Source of the DNA: CAXXOK01 sp964584315
GTDB lineage: Bacteria > Bacillota > Clostridia > Christensenellales > Aristaeellaceae
Direction of reading: 5' to 3'
Assembly: GCA_964584315.1 (NCBI GenBank)
Contig: CAZOZO010000004.1
Location: forward strand, 1 to 64,000
Length of the DNA: 64,000 nucleotides
Under the pieces are notes generated by a model that worked only from the letters and a program-made list of their open reading frames with translations, searched no databases and was not told the origin of the DNA. How positions within the stretch are numbered: the first letter of the stretch is position 1; each line of letters begins with the position of its first letter. The position numbers and the translations under genes were made by a program. This document shows, in pieces, positions 34,062 through 41,691 of the stretch.

Positions 34062-34733
34062 GTGAAAACAGAGCTGAAAACCAAACGCCTGAAAATCATG
34101 CCCATGACGGACACGGAAATGCAGGCGCTGATCGACGGAGAGACTGACCCGCACATGCGGGCCGCCTACGGCGAGATGCTTGCGGGCGCGCAGGCGAAGC
34201 CGGCGCGGCGCCTGTGGCATGTCGCGTGGCGCATTGCCCTGCGGGACGGCACCCCTGTGGGCGACCTGTGCTTCAAGGGCGCGCCGCAAAACGGCGCGGT
34301 GGAGGTGGGCTATGGCGTGCTGCCACAGTGGCAGGGCCAAGGCTACGCAACCGAGGCGCTACAGGCGGCCCTGGGCTGGGCGTTCGTGCAGGCTGGCGTG
34401 TTTTTCGTGACCGCCGAGACCGAGCCGGGCAATGGTGCCTCGCAGCGCGTGCTGCAAAAGGCGGGCTTTGTACCGGACGGGGAAGGCGAGGAAGGGCCGC
34501 GCTTTTGCAGGGAGAAACCCGCCACAGGCTGGATGGGCATTTATCTGGCGCTGGGCGTAGGGGTGGGCGCGTCGCTGGGGGTAAGTAGCGGCAACATGGC
34601 GCTGGGTGCACCCATCGGCATGTGCATCGGCGTAGCGCTGGGCCTTTCGCTGGACACGGCGGAGAGGAAGGAACGCGCAAGGCAGCGCGAGGCCTACGAG
34701 GCGGCGAAAGCCGCGCGGCTTAAGAAAGCGTGA
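34062..34733 (+). CDS. GNAT-family acetyltransferase with a glycine-rich C-terminal membrane segment
   Basis: The 223-residue protein starts at GTG 34062 (MKTELKTKRLKIMPM), with AAGGAG nine bases upstream. Residues about 5-150 form a RimJ/RimL-like acetyltransferase: VEVGYGVLPQWQGQGYATEA is the acetyl-CoA loop, and TAETEPGNGASQRVLQKAGF the last motif. A C-terminal stretch of about 40 residues, LALGVGVGASLGVSSGNMAL onward, is hydrophobic and glycine-spaced like a glycine zipper, then a charged lysine/arginine tail. The attached membrane segment is unusual. Confidence 0.85.
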   Translation: MKTELKTKRLKIMPMTDTEMQALIDGETDPHMRAAYGEMLAGAQAKPARRLWHVAWRIALRDGTPVGDLCFKGAPQNGAVEVGYGVLPQWQGQGYATEALQAALGWAFVQAGVFFVTAETEPGNGASQRVLQKAGFVPDGEGEEGPRFCREKPATGWMGIYLALGVGVGASLGVSSGNMALGAPIGMCIGVALGLSLDTAERKERARQREAYEAAKAARLKKA

Positions 34734-34892
34734 TGGGAGACGCGGGCGAACAACCCGCGCATGACAGGCATGCAGGGCATATGCTGCCATCTTCATGACT
34801 GCCGATACGCGCACCTCGCATTTTTTGCACGCGCACGGAGAGGCGCGCCCGCCTGTTTTCCGATATGATACGCCGTGAAAGGAGCGATGCGC

Positions 34893-35747
34893 ATGGAATG
34901 GCTGAACCGCCTGAACGACGCGCTGGACTATCTGGAGGCGAACCTGACGGGCGAGATCGACCCGGAACATGCCGCGCGGCTGGCGGCCTGCTCGCAGTTC
35001 CACTTCCAGCGGATGTTCACCTACATCGCGGGCGTGCCGCTGGGGGAGTACCTGCGCCGCAGGCGCATGACGCTGGCCGCGCTAATGCTGACCGCGGGCG
35101 ACGCCAAGGTGATCGACCTGGCGCTGATGTTCGGGTATGACTCACCCACGGCGTTCAACCGCGCATTCCAGAGCGTGCACGGCGTGCCGCCTTCCCGCGC
35201 GCGGGAGGCGGGCGTGCGGCTCACGGCCTATCCGCGCATCTCCTTTACACTGTCGGTAAAGGGAGAAACGGCCATGAATTACCGGATCGAGACAATGGAG
35301 GCATTCCGCATCGTGGGGATGAAGACCACCCTGCCCATGGACGTGGAGCAGAGCTTCATGGAGGTGCCCAAGTTTTGGATGCAGAGCACGCCGCGCGTGC
35401 CGGAGCTGCTGCTACTGGCGGCGGGCACACCGCGCGGGCTGCTGGGCGTATCCACCTGCATGGGCGGGCCAACGTTTGACTACTACATCGCCGTGGCAAG
35501 CGGCGCGCCTGTGCCGGAGGGCATGGCAGAATGCACCGTGCCCGCGTGCACCTGGGCTATCTTCGAGTGCGTGGGGCCGATGCCCGAGGCCATGCAGAAC
35601 CTGCAAAAGCGCATCGTGACCGAATGGCTGCCCACCTCGGGCTACGAGTACGCCAACGCGCCGGATATCGAAGCCTATTTCGAGGGCGACCAGCGCGCTG
35701 CGGATTACCGCTGCGAGGCGTGGCTGCCCATCGTGAAGAAAGCGTAG
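34893..35747 (+). CDS. AraC-family regulator with GyrI-like ligand domain
   Basis: The 284-residue protein has the two AraC helix-turn-helix units at its N-terminus (about 1-105: LEANLTGEIDPEHAARLAAC, then IDLALMFGYDSPTAFNRAFQ, and HGVPPSRAREAG) and a C-terminal GyrI-like effector-binding domain (about 125-284: YRIETMEAFRIVGMKTTLPM ... GYEYANAPDIEAYFEGD, then YRCEAWLPI). This is the arrangement of Rob-like and drug- or toxin-sensing regulators. The ATG at 34893 has GGAG eight bases before it. Its targets and ligand are unknown. Confidence 0.93.
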   Translation: MEWLNRLNDALDYLEANLTGEIDPEHAARLAACSQFHFQRMFTYIAGVPLGEYLRRRRMTLAALMLTAGDAKVIDLALMFGYDSPTAFNRAFQSVHGVPPSRAREAGVRLTAYPRISFTLSVKGETAMNYRIETMEAFRIVGMKTTLPMDVEQSFMEVPKFWMQSTPRVPELLLLAAGTPRGLLGVSTCMGGPTFDYYIAVASGAPVPEGMAECTVPACTWAIFECVGPMPEAMQNLQKRIVTEWLPTSGYEYANAPDIEAYFEGDQRAADYRCEAWLPIVKKA

Positions 35748-35796
35748 CATGGCGGAATGATTCCGCTGAGCCGCGCAAAAAGCGCAGCACGCAAAC

Positions 35797-35824
35797 GGGG
35801 AGCCCGGCCTTGGCCGGGCTCCCC
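35797..35824. terminator. Bidirectional terminator between AraC and amt genes
   Basis: Thirteen-base perfect arms (35797-35809, 35812-35824) with a two-base loop, between convergent genes. It lacks a long T-tract. Confidence 0.75.
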
Positions 35825-35844
35825 GCGGTTTACGTTGATATCGT

Positions 35845-37854
35845 TTACTCCACGTCCTGCAGCGCGTCGTAGCCTTCCTCGCCGGTACGCACCTTGATGA
35901 CGTTCTCCACATCGTAGATGAAGATCTTGCCATCGCCGATATGGCCGGTGTAGAGCACCTTCTTGGCCGTCTCGATCACCGTGCGGACGGGCACCTTGCT
36001 GACCACGATCTCCACCTGCACCTTGGGCAGCAGGTTCGTTTCGGTTTCGACGCCGCGGTAGTGTTCGGGCTTGCCCTTTTGCAGGCCGTAGCCGAGCACC
36101 TGGGTCACCGTCATGCCCGTGATGCCGATCTCGTTCATCGCGGTCTTGAGGGCTTCAAAACGGCTCTGCTTGGTGATGATTTCAATCTTGGTAAACTTCG
36201 GCGCGCCGGGCTCGCGCTCGGGCTTGGGCGAAGTGGCAGGCGTCATCTCCACCACGGGCACGGCCGCCGCCATGGGGTAAACCTTCTCGATCAGGCCGGT
36301 CTTGCCAAAGCGCGCAAGCTGCTTGATGGGTGCGTTGTCCTCGGAGTCGAAGTCCAGCTCAGAGCGCACAAGCTGCTCGTCCGGGTAGGCCAGTACGCCC
36401 ATCTCGGGGATGTCCAGGCCCTCCAGCTCGATTTCGGGCGCGACGCGCAGGCCCCACACCTTGTCCAGCACCTTGAAGAAGACATACGATACGCCGAAGC
36501 CCCACACCAGCAGCACGCCGATTGCGATTACCTGCGCCAGCAGCTGGCTCGCATCGCCGTAGAACAGGCCGGTTACACCGCCTGCGACGCCGTTGAAACC
36601 GTCGCCGTAGGAACCGTCCGCGAACAGGCCCAGCGCCAGCACACCCCAGAAACCGTTGACACCGTGCACGGAGATGGCGCCTACGGGGTCGTCCAGCTTG
36701 AGCTTGTTCTCAATAAACGGCACGGCGACGCACACCAGCAGGCCGGCCACCAGACCGATGATGAAAGCCGAGATGCCGTTGACAAACGCGCAGGGCGCGG
36801 TGATGGCTACCAGACCCGCCAGCGTGCCGTTAGCCGTCATGGACGGGTCGGGCTTGCCAAACTTGGCCCACATGTAGAACATCGCTACAAGGCCGCCGAT
36901 CGCACCGGCGATCATGGTGTTGGTGGCGACCACTGACAGGCGGAAGTCGCTCGCGTTCAGCGTGGAACCGGCGTTAAACGCAAACCAGCAGAAGAACAGG
37001 ATAATGGTACCGATGATGGCCATGGGGATGTTGTGGCCCGGGAAGGCGCGCGCGGTGCCGTCCTTCTTGAACTTGCCGATGCGGGGACCGAGCACGATTG
37101 CGCCGGCCAGTGCCAGCATGCCGCCCATGGAGTGCACCACCGCGGAACCGGCAAAGTCCACAACGCCATGGCCGATGCCAAACTTGGCGCCGAGCGTCGC
37201 CATCCAGCCGCCGCCCCATACCCAGTTGGCAAACAGCGGATACAGCACCATGGAGATGAAGAACGAGGTAATGACAACCGCGGAGTACTTGACGCGCTCC
37301 GCCATCGCGCCGGTGGGGATGGTCACGGTCGTGTCCATGAACACCATCTGGAAGAAGAACAGGGCGTATACGCCGGCATCATAGGTGCCGCCCAGCAAGA
37401 AGCCTTTGTAGCCCAAGATGCCGCCAAGGCCGGGGATGGAGAGCATGCCATCCAGCACGGAGCCGCCGGTGCCAAGACCCGCCGCGCCGCCGCTGCCGCC
37501 CATCTGTAACGCGAAACCCACCAGGAAGTAACCGACTGCGCCCACCAGGAACACCATGAAGTTCATGGTGATCACGTGAGCGGCGTTCTTGCCGCGGCAG
37601 AAGCCGGTCTCCACCATCGCGAAGCCGCACTGGAAGAAGAACACCAGGAACGCGCAAATCATTACCCAAGTATAGTTTGCGCCAAAGTACGCCTTGTTGG
37701 CAACGGTTGCCACATCGGTCAGGGTTTCGCTGCCGGTCAGCGCGACGTAGGACGCGCCGGTGGAATCCGGCTCGGCCATTGCGGAGACCGAGAACAGGGA
37801 GAGGAGTGCCAGCGTGAGTAGCAGGATCACGAGACCCTTGCGCATCGACTTCAT
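35845..37854 (-). CDS. amt: Ammonium transporter with fused C-terminal PII domain
   Basis: The 669-residue chain begins with a signal-like segment, then about eleven membrane helices of an Amt channel with the conserved CGFAMVETGF, DFAGSAVVHSMGG and ISVHGVNGFWGVLALGLF. A linker of about 110 residues leads to a complete PII domain of about 110 residues: FTKIEIITKQSRFEALKTAM, GLQKGKPEHYRGVETETN, LLPKVQVEIVV, and GHIGDGKIFIYDVENVIKVR. The T-loop keeps Tyr in HYRG but has Thr where E. coli PII has the uridylylated Tyr51, so control is likely by ATP/2-oxoglutarate alone. The ATG at 37854 (or GTG 37863) follows GGGGTGG. It lies 43 bases after the small membrane protein gene. Confidence 0.95.
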   Translation of the reverse strand: MKSMRKGLVILLLTLALLSLFSVSAMAEPDSTGASYVALTGSETLTDVATVANKAYFGANYTWVMICAFLVFFFQCGFAMVETGFCRGKNAAHVITMNFMVFLVGAVGYFLVGFALQMGGSGGAAGLGTGGSVLDGMLSIPGLGGILGYKGFLLGGTYDAGVYALFFFQMVFMDTTVTIPTGAMAERVKYSAVVITSFFISMVLYPLFANWVWGGGWMATLGAKFGIGHGVVDFAGSAVVHSMGGMLALAGAIVLGPRIGKFKKDGTARAFPGHNIPMAIIGTIILFFCWFAFNAGSTLNASDFRLSVVATNTMIAGAIGGLVAMFYMWAKFGKPDPSMTANGTLAGLVAITAPCAFVNGISAFIIGLVAGLLVCVAVPFIENKLKLDDPVGAISVHGVNGFWGVLALGLFADGSYGDGFNGVAGGVTGLFYGDASQLLAQVIAIGVLLVWGFGVSYVFFKVLDKVWGLRVAPEIELEGLDIPEMGVLAYPDEQLVRSELDFDSEDNAPIKQLARFGKTGLIEKVYPMAAAVPVVEMTPATSPKPEREPGAPKFTKIEIITKQSRFEALKTAMNEIGITGMTVTQVLGYGLQKGKPEHYRGVETETNLLPKVQVEIVVSKVPVRTVIETAKKVLYTGHIGDGKIFIYDVENVIKVRTGEEGYDALQDVE

Positions 37855-37897
37855 GTTTTCCACCCCATCATTTCTTCGTTTCTTGTGTCACGATCGC

Positions 37898-38191
37898 TCA
37901 ATGATTTGCCTGTTTCTTAAAATTGCTCCATGAGAACCGCGAACCGACACGGTATACGTTGGCGCGCAGTTTGCGCACCGCAAGGAAGTACCTGACCCCA
38001 AGGAAAGCGATGATCGCCCCAAAGGCCGCGCCGGGTATGGATGTGCTGAGCACCTGGAGCTGCACGTTGCCAAGCATGCTATACACGCAGAACGCGAGGC
38101 CCAGAAGTGCGATGAGCGCGGAGGTAACAAACAATAGCCCGATGACAACCTTCTTGTTCGTCTCTACGCCTGTTCTTGCTTCCGTTTTCAA
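37898..38191 (-). CDS. Small membrane protein upstream of Amt-PII
   Basis: A 97-residue protein with two hydrophobic segments (VVIGLLFVTSALIALLGLAF and AAFGAIIAFLGVRYFLAV) and a basic C-terminal tail. I do not recognise the family. The start is TTG at 38191, with GGGGGTGA five bases upstream; the frame stays open upstream through the attenuator, so a longer product is possible but has no ribosome site. It is encoded between the attenuator leader and amt and probably shares its ammonium-linked control. Confidence 0.7.
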   Translation of the reverse strand: MKTEARTGVETNKKVVIGLLFVTSALIALLGLAFCVYSMLGNVQLQVLSTSIPGAAFGAIIAFLGVRYFLAVRKLRANVYRVGSRFSWSNFKKQANH

Positions 38192-38259
38192 TCCTGTCAC
38201 CCCCTCTCCGGCGCCAGTGTGGCGTCGAAAGCCCTGTGCTAGATTACCGATCAGAACGC

Positions 38260-38287
38260 AAAAAAGGAGCCTGTAAGCAGGCTCCTT
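38260..38287 (-). terminator. Attenuator terminator upstream of the amt operon
   Basis: Ten-base perfect arms (38264-38273, 38278-38287) with loop of four are followed on the minus strand by six T residues (38260-38265). It lies between the promoter at 38407-38435 and the first gene at 38191, so it must be bypassed for expression. Confidence 0.85.
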
Positions 38288-38400
38288 TGCCTTGCCGACC
38301 CACTTGCCCCATGGTGCCAGAGGCACCAATGCAGACAGTGGATCGACCGTGAACGATCGGTAACGATGGACCTTCAGCATGGTGTTGCCACCGTCTGATT
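38288..38400 (-). promoter_or_regulatory. Structured leader RNA of the amt operon
   Basis: Between the predicted transcription start (about 38400) and the attenuator, the leader can form a ten-base stem (38388-38397 with 38332-38341, one G-U pair) enclosing a smaller hairpin with CCGAUCG and its partner, then a seven-base hairpin (38312-38328) directly before the terminator. The layout suggests a riboswitch or antitermination target. I could not match it to a known class; ANTAR-type antitermination is a possibility in nitrogen-regulated clostridial operons. Confidence 0.6.
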
Positions 38401-38406
38401 GATGGG

Positions 38407-38435
38407 ATAATACACCATCCAAAACATTTCGTCAA
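38407..38435 (-). promoter_or_regulatory. Sigma-A promoter of the amt operon
   Basis: TTGACG (38430-38435), 17 bases, TATTAT (38407-38412) on the minus strand. Confidence 0.8.
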
Positions 38436-38741
38436 CAGTCAATTTTTTCGTTCGTATTTCGCGCGTAAAAGCTTGTTTTTCAAGTGCTACTCTAGAAGAA
38501 TCGGTGCTAAAATAGCACGAAAAGCAGATCGAAAATGCCAATTTGTGACAAAAGGCGACCAAAAAAACAGGGCTAATACAATGCAATACCGGAACATAAC
38601 GGAGGGAGAGGGAAATGATCACCCAGCAATCCTGACACGCACAGAGGGGATGGGCTGACTGGCTGCAACGCCCGCCCCCCCGGCTGGACAGGCGGGTATC
38701 CAAACAGCGCTATATGGCCTGTGGAGCGCGTTTTGCTCATA
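38436..38741. other. Gene-free stretch of about 305 bases
   Basis: An AT-richer region (38420-38620) between divergent promoters. I see no coding frame with support. Confidence 0.5.
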
Positions 38742-38770
38742 TTGACAAACCTGCCCCCGAGTGCTATAGT
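38742..38770 (+). promoter_or_regulatory. Sigma-A promoter of the amidohydrolase/ATP-grasp operon
   Basis: TTGACA (38742-38747), 17 bases, TATAGT (38765-38770), about 85 bases before the GTG start at 38857. Confidence 0.85.
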
Positions 38771-38856
38771 ACATCCTTGTTGGTCGCGCTCCACGCCACT
38801 GCGGCTGGTCACGCGGCCCGCGCTTTTTGACTGGATCATCCGAGGAGGTACCCCCT

Positions 38857-39519
38857 GTGACTGCCGAACAACAGATCGACCGCGCGCTTGCCTACTTTAC
38901 CGATGAGGAGCACTGTTGCAGCTTTGAGTTGCTCAACGGCAAAGGCAGCGTGATGCTCAGCGCACCGCACGCCATGCTGCAGACGCGCAACGGTTCGATC
39001 AAATGTGCAGAGCGCTTTACCGGCATGCTCTGCCGCCTGATGCACGAGCGCATCGGCTGCCCCGTGATCTACAAGACCCGCCACCTGCGCGACGACGCCA
39101 ACTTCGATGCGGTGAGCGACTACCGCGATGCGCTGTGCCGCTATGTCAAGGCGCAGGGCGTGCGCCTGGTGATTGATCTGCACCAGATGAAGCCCGAACG
39201 CCCGACCGATGTGTGCATCGGCACCGGCCATGGCCGCAACCTGCTGGGCGATACGGCATTGGTGCCGGAGCTCAAACAGTTGTTCCATCGGCTGGGCGTC
39301 AAGCGCGTATCGGTGGACGAACCCTTCGCCGCCAGCGAACCGAACAGCGTGTGCGCGACGGTCGCCAGCCGCTGCAATGTGCCCGCCGTGCAGCTGGAGC
39401 TGAACACCCGCCTTTTGATGAGCGGCTATGACGAATCCTGCTTCCTGCGCGTGCTGGACGCCCTGTGCGACATGGTGCTGGGGCTGATGGGCGAGCCGGA
39501 GGAGGAGATCGCGCTCTGA
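38857..39519 (+). CDS. N-formylglutamate amidohydrolase-like protein
   Basis: The 220-residue protein resembles the FGase family: LLNGKGSVMLSAPHAMLQTR at the start (the conserved PHA/PHS), then a Glu region, and VRLVIDLHQMKPERPTDVCI with TGHGRNLL and the final VPAVQLELNTRLL. These carry the His/Asp/His metal site of a zinc carboxypeptidase-like fold. Known members release formate from N-formylglutamate, but many others are uncharacterised. The GTG start has GGAGG eight bases upstream. It is the first gene of an operon with two ATP-grasp ligases, which makes a histidine-degradation role unlikely. Confidence 0.82.
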   Translation: MTAEQQIDRALAYFTDEEHCCSFELLNGKGSVMLSAPHAMLQTRNGSIKCAERFTGMLCRLMHERIGCPVIYKTRHLRDDANFDAVSDYRDALCRYVKAQGVRLVIDLHQMKPERPTDVCIGTGHGRNLLGDTALVPELKQLFHRLGVKRVSVDEPFAASEPNSVCATVASRCNVPAVQLELNTRLLMSGYDESCFLRVLDALCDMVLGLMGEPEEEIAL

Positions 39520-39566
39520 CCGGCCGCCCGCGCGGCGGCTTCCACACGCAAAGGGGGAAACGCCCG

Positions 39567-40448
39567 ATGCTGCATGGCCTGATGGTCGTAAATGCCTTTT
39601 TGCGCACAACCAAATTTGACGAGCTGTACCACATCCTGCTGGACGCAGCCCAGGTGTGCGGCATGCGGCTGAGTGTACATACCAACGCGGAGCTGTGCCC
39701 CATCGTGGACAGCCCCGCTTTTGACGCATCCGCGTATGATTTTGTGCTCTTCTGGGACAAGGACGTGCAGCTGGCGATGCAGCTGGCGCAGCGCGGCCTG
39801 CCCGTGTTCAACAGCCCGGACAGCATTTTGAAATGCGACGATAAATCCCTTACCTACCTGACGCTGAGGGCTGCGGGCCTCCCCATGCCCCGCACCATTC
39901 TCGCGCCTAAAACCTACCCGGCTTTCGGATACCCCGATACGGCCTTTTTGGACGCGGCGGGCGAGGCGCTGGGCTTTCCGCTGGTGCTCAAGGAATGTTT
40001 TGGCTCCTTCGGGCAGCAGGTGTACCTGCTGAATGATGTTGAGAGCCTGCGCGCAAAGGTGAAATCGCTTGCGGGCACACCGATGCTGTTTCAGCAGATG
40101 GTCACGGAAAGCCATGGCCGCGATGTGCGCGTGAACGTGGTGGGCGGGCGCGTGGTGGCCAGCATCCTCAGGCAGAGCACGGATGGGGACTTCCGCAGCA
40201 ACCTGACGCTGGGCGGCGCCATGCAGGCCTATACGCCCACGCCGGATGAGGCCGCGCTGGCGCTGGCCGCCGTGGACGCGCTGGGCCTCACCTTCGCGGG
40301 GGTGGACGTGCTTTTTGGCAAGGAAGGGCCGCTGATCTGCGAGGTGAACAGCAACGCCCATTTCAAGACCACGCTCGCCTGCACGGGCGTGAACATGGCG
40401 GCAGAGCTGCTGGCTGAGATCGCCATGCGACTGGAGGCGAGGGCATGA
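39567..40448 (+). CDS. ATP-grasp ligase A (RimK-like)
   Basis: The 293-residue protein has the three parts of a RimK-type ATP-grasp fold: an N-terminal domain (VVNAFLRTTKFDELY), an ATP-binding core with FPLVLKECFGSFGQQVYLL (lysine and glycine loop), and the metal site GPLICEVNSNAHFKT (Glu-x-Asn). Enzymes of this kind join a carboxylate to an amine through an acyl-phosphate, for example adding Glu or another amino acid. AAAGGGGGAA precedes the ATG at 39567. The next gene overlaps it by four bases. The substrate is unknown. Confidence 0.9.
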   Translation: MLHGLMVVNAFLRTTKFDELYHILLDAAQVCGMRLSVHTNAELCPIVDSPAFDASAYDFVLFWDKDVQLAMQLAQRGLPVFNSPDSILKCDDKSLTYLTLRAAGLPMPRTILAPKTYPAFGYPDTAFLDAAGEALGFPLVLKECFGSFGQQVYLLNDVESLRAKVKSLAGTPMLFQQMVTESHGRDVRVNVVGGRVVASILRQSTDGDFRSNLTLGGAMQAYTPTPDEAALALAAVDALGLTFAGVDVLFGKEGPLICEVNSNAHFKTTLACTGVNMAAELLAEIAMRLEARA

Positions 40449-41302
40449 CGCTGGGCTGGATGGTCTATGAAGAGAGCGATCTTTCGCAGAATCGCGACTT
40501 TGCGGAGTATGTGACGCGGCTGGGCACTGCGCGCGGCATAAAGATCGAAACGGTGCGCATGGCGCAGCTCAGGCTGGGCGTCAAGGAGGGCGGGACGCTG
40601 GCTCTGGCGAAGGACGGGCGTGACATCCTGCCGGATTTTGTGATCGCCCGGCACCGCGACGCGCTGGTCAGCAGCCACTTTGAGCGCATGGGCGTGCCGG
40701 TGTTCAACGGCTCGCGCGTATGCGCCCTGTGCAATGATAAGCGCGCGACGCACCAGTTTTTAGCGGGGCTGCCGATGCTGGCGACTACTTTCGTGAACCA
40801 CCGCTACGCCGTGGCTCCCGCCGAGGGGGCATATCCGCTGGTGGTCAAGCCCGCGACAGGGCACGGCGGCGAAAACGTGCAGCTGGTGCGCAATGAGTAT
40901 GAGTGGCGCGAGGCGGTGGACGGCATCCTGCCGCTGGACGTGGTGCAGCAACAGGTGGCTGCGGACGCGGGGCAGGATCTGCGCGTGTACGTGCTGTTTG
41001 GCAAACCTGTGGCGGCCGTGATGCGCACGGCGCGGCGCGGCATCGTGAGCAACTTCAAGCGCGGCGGCGATGTGCGCCTGCACACGCCCACGGCGGCGGA
41101 GGCGGCGCTGGCGCAGAGCGTGATCGACCGCTTTGCGCAGGCGGGCGCGGAGCTTTGCTTCGCGGGCGTGGATATGCTCTACCACCGCGGCGCGCCGGTG
41201 CTTGGCGAGGTGGAGGATGTGGTGGGCAGCCGGATGCTCTACAAGGTGAGCGACATGGACGTGGCAGCAATGTATCTGGACGGCATCATGGCGCGGCTGT
41301 AG
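40445..41302 (+). CDS. ATP-grasp ligase B (RimK-like)
   Basis: The 285-residue protein is a second ATP-grasp paralogue with YPLVVKPATGHGGENVQLV (ATP loop), RVYVLFGKPVAAVMRTA, SNFKRGGDVRLHTPT and FAGVDMLYHRGAPVLGEVED. Where ligase A and RimK have Glu-x-Asn at the metal site, this one has Glu-Val-Glu-Asp, so metal binding or activity may differ. It overlaps ligase A as ATGA and ends the amidohydrolase/ligase operon. The two ligases are only distantly alike, so they probably add different groups or form a heterodimer. Confidence 0.9.
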   Translation: MTLGWMVYEESDLSQNRDFAEYVTRLGTARGIKIETVRMAQLRLGVKEGGTLALAKDGRDILPDFVIARHRDALVSSHFERMGVPVFNGSRVCALCNDKRATHQFLAGLPMLATTFVNHRYAVAPAEGAYPLVVKPATGHGGENVQLVRNEYEWREAVDGILPLDVVQQQVAADAGQDLRVYVLFGKPVAAVMRTARRGIVSNFKRGGDVRLHTPTAAEAALAQSVIDRFAQAGAELCFAGVDMLYHRGAPVLGEVEDVVGSRMLYKVSDMDVAAMYLDGIMARL

Positions 41303-41313
41303 CCGGGCACGCC

Positions 41314-41331
41314 TTCCGTTCGTGAACGGAA
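41314..41331. repeat. Near-perfect 18-base palindrome after the ligase operon
   Basis: TTCCGTTC (41314-41321), GT, GAACGGAA (41324-41331), 12 bases past the stop. A further GAACGGAA lies close downstream. It could be a regulatory site or a weak terminator. Confidence 0.45.
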
Positions 41332-41519
41332 CCAGCCGGATGCGAACGGAAATAATGGCGCAAGGCTGGCGGGGTGCTGCGGGGATAGCGCGCGGCACGC
41401 ATTGATGGAATCAGAACGACGGAGCGGCATCACCGCGCAACGTTGCGGTACCACGGATGAAGGGCCTTTGCACAGTTGTGGAAGCGAAAACGCAAGGGGC
41501 TACGCGCGAATAAAAAAGT

Positions 41520-41563
41520 GAATCGGTTTGGGGCATATAACGCCACCGATTCGCTAATGCCCC
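41520..41563 (+). other. Interleaved inverted repeats (possible pseudoknot)
   Basis: GAATCGGT (41520-41527) pairs with 41545-41552, and GGGGCAT (41530-41536) pairs with 41557-41563. The two stems interlock, the topology of an H-type pseudoknot. It lies before the WecE-like gene and its predicted promoter. Confidence 0.4.
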
Positions 41564-41616
41564 GAGCCTTTGACGCGCGAATAGAGCAGCAAGGTCTTTC
41601 CCGCCCCTGCCACGCG

Positions 41617-41645
41617 ATGACAAACACATCGGTTTGTGGTATACT
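41617..41645 (+). promoter_or_regulatory. Promoter of the WecE-like gene with internal inverted repeat
   Basis: ATGACA (41617-41622), 17 bases, TATACT (41640-41645). ACAAAC and GTTTGT flank a six-base centre across the spacer. ATCGGTTTG (41628-41636) also occurs at 41522-41530. Confidence 0.6.
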
Positions 41646-41691
41646 GGCACCCATCGGCGCGCAGGCAGCGCAAGCAAAAGGAGGAGACGAG

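Noticed and set aside
38191..38422. Leader peptide or longer start for the small membrane protein before amt
   Set aside because: An in-frame ATG lies upstream and the frame is open through the attenuator, but there is no ribosome site, and the attenuator stem would lie inside it.
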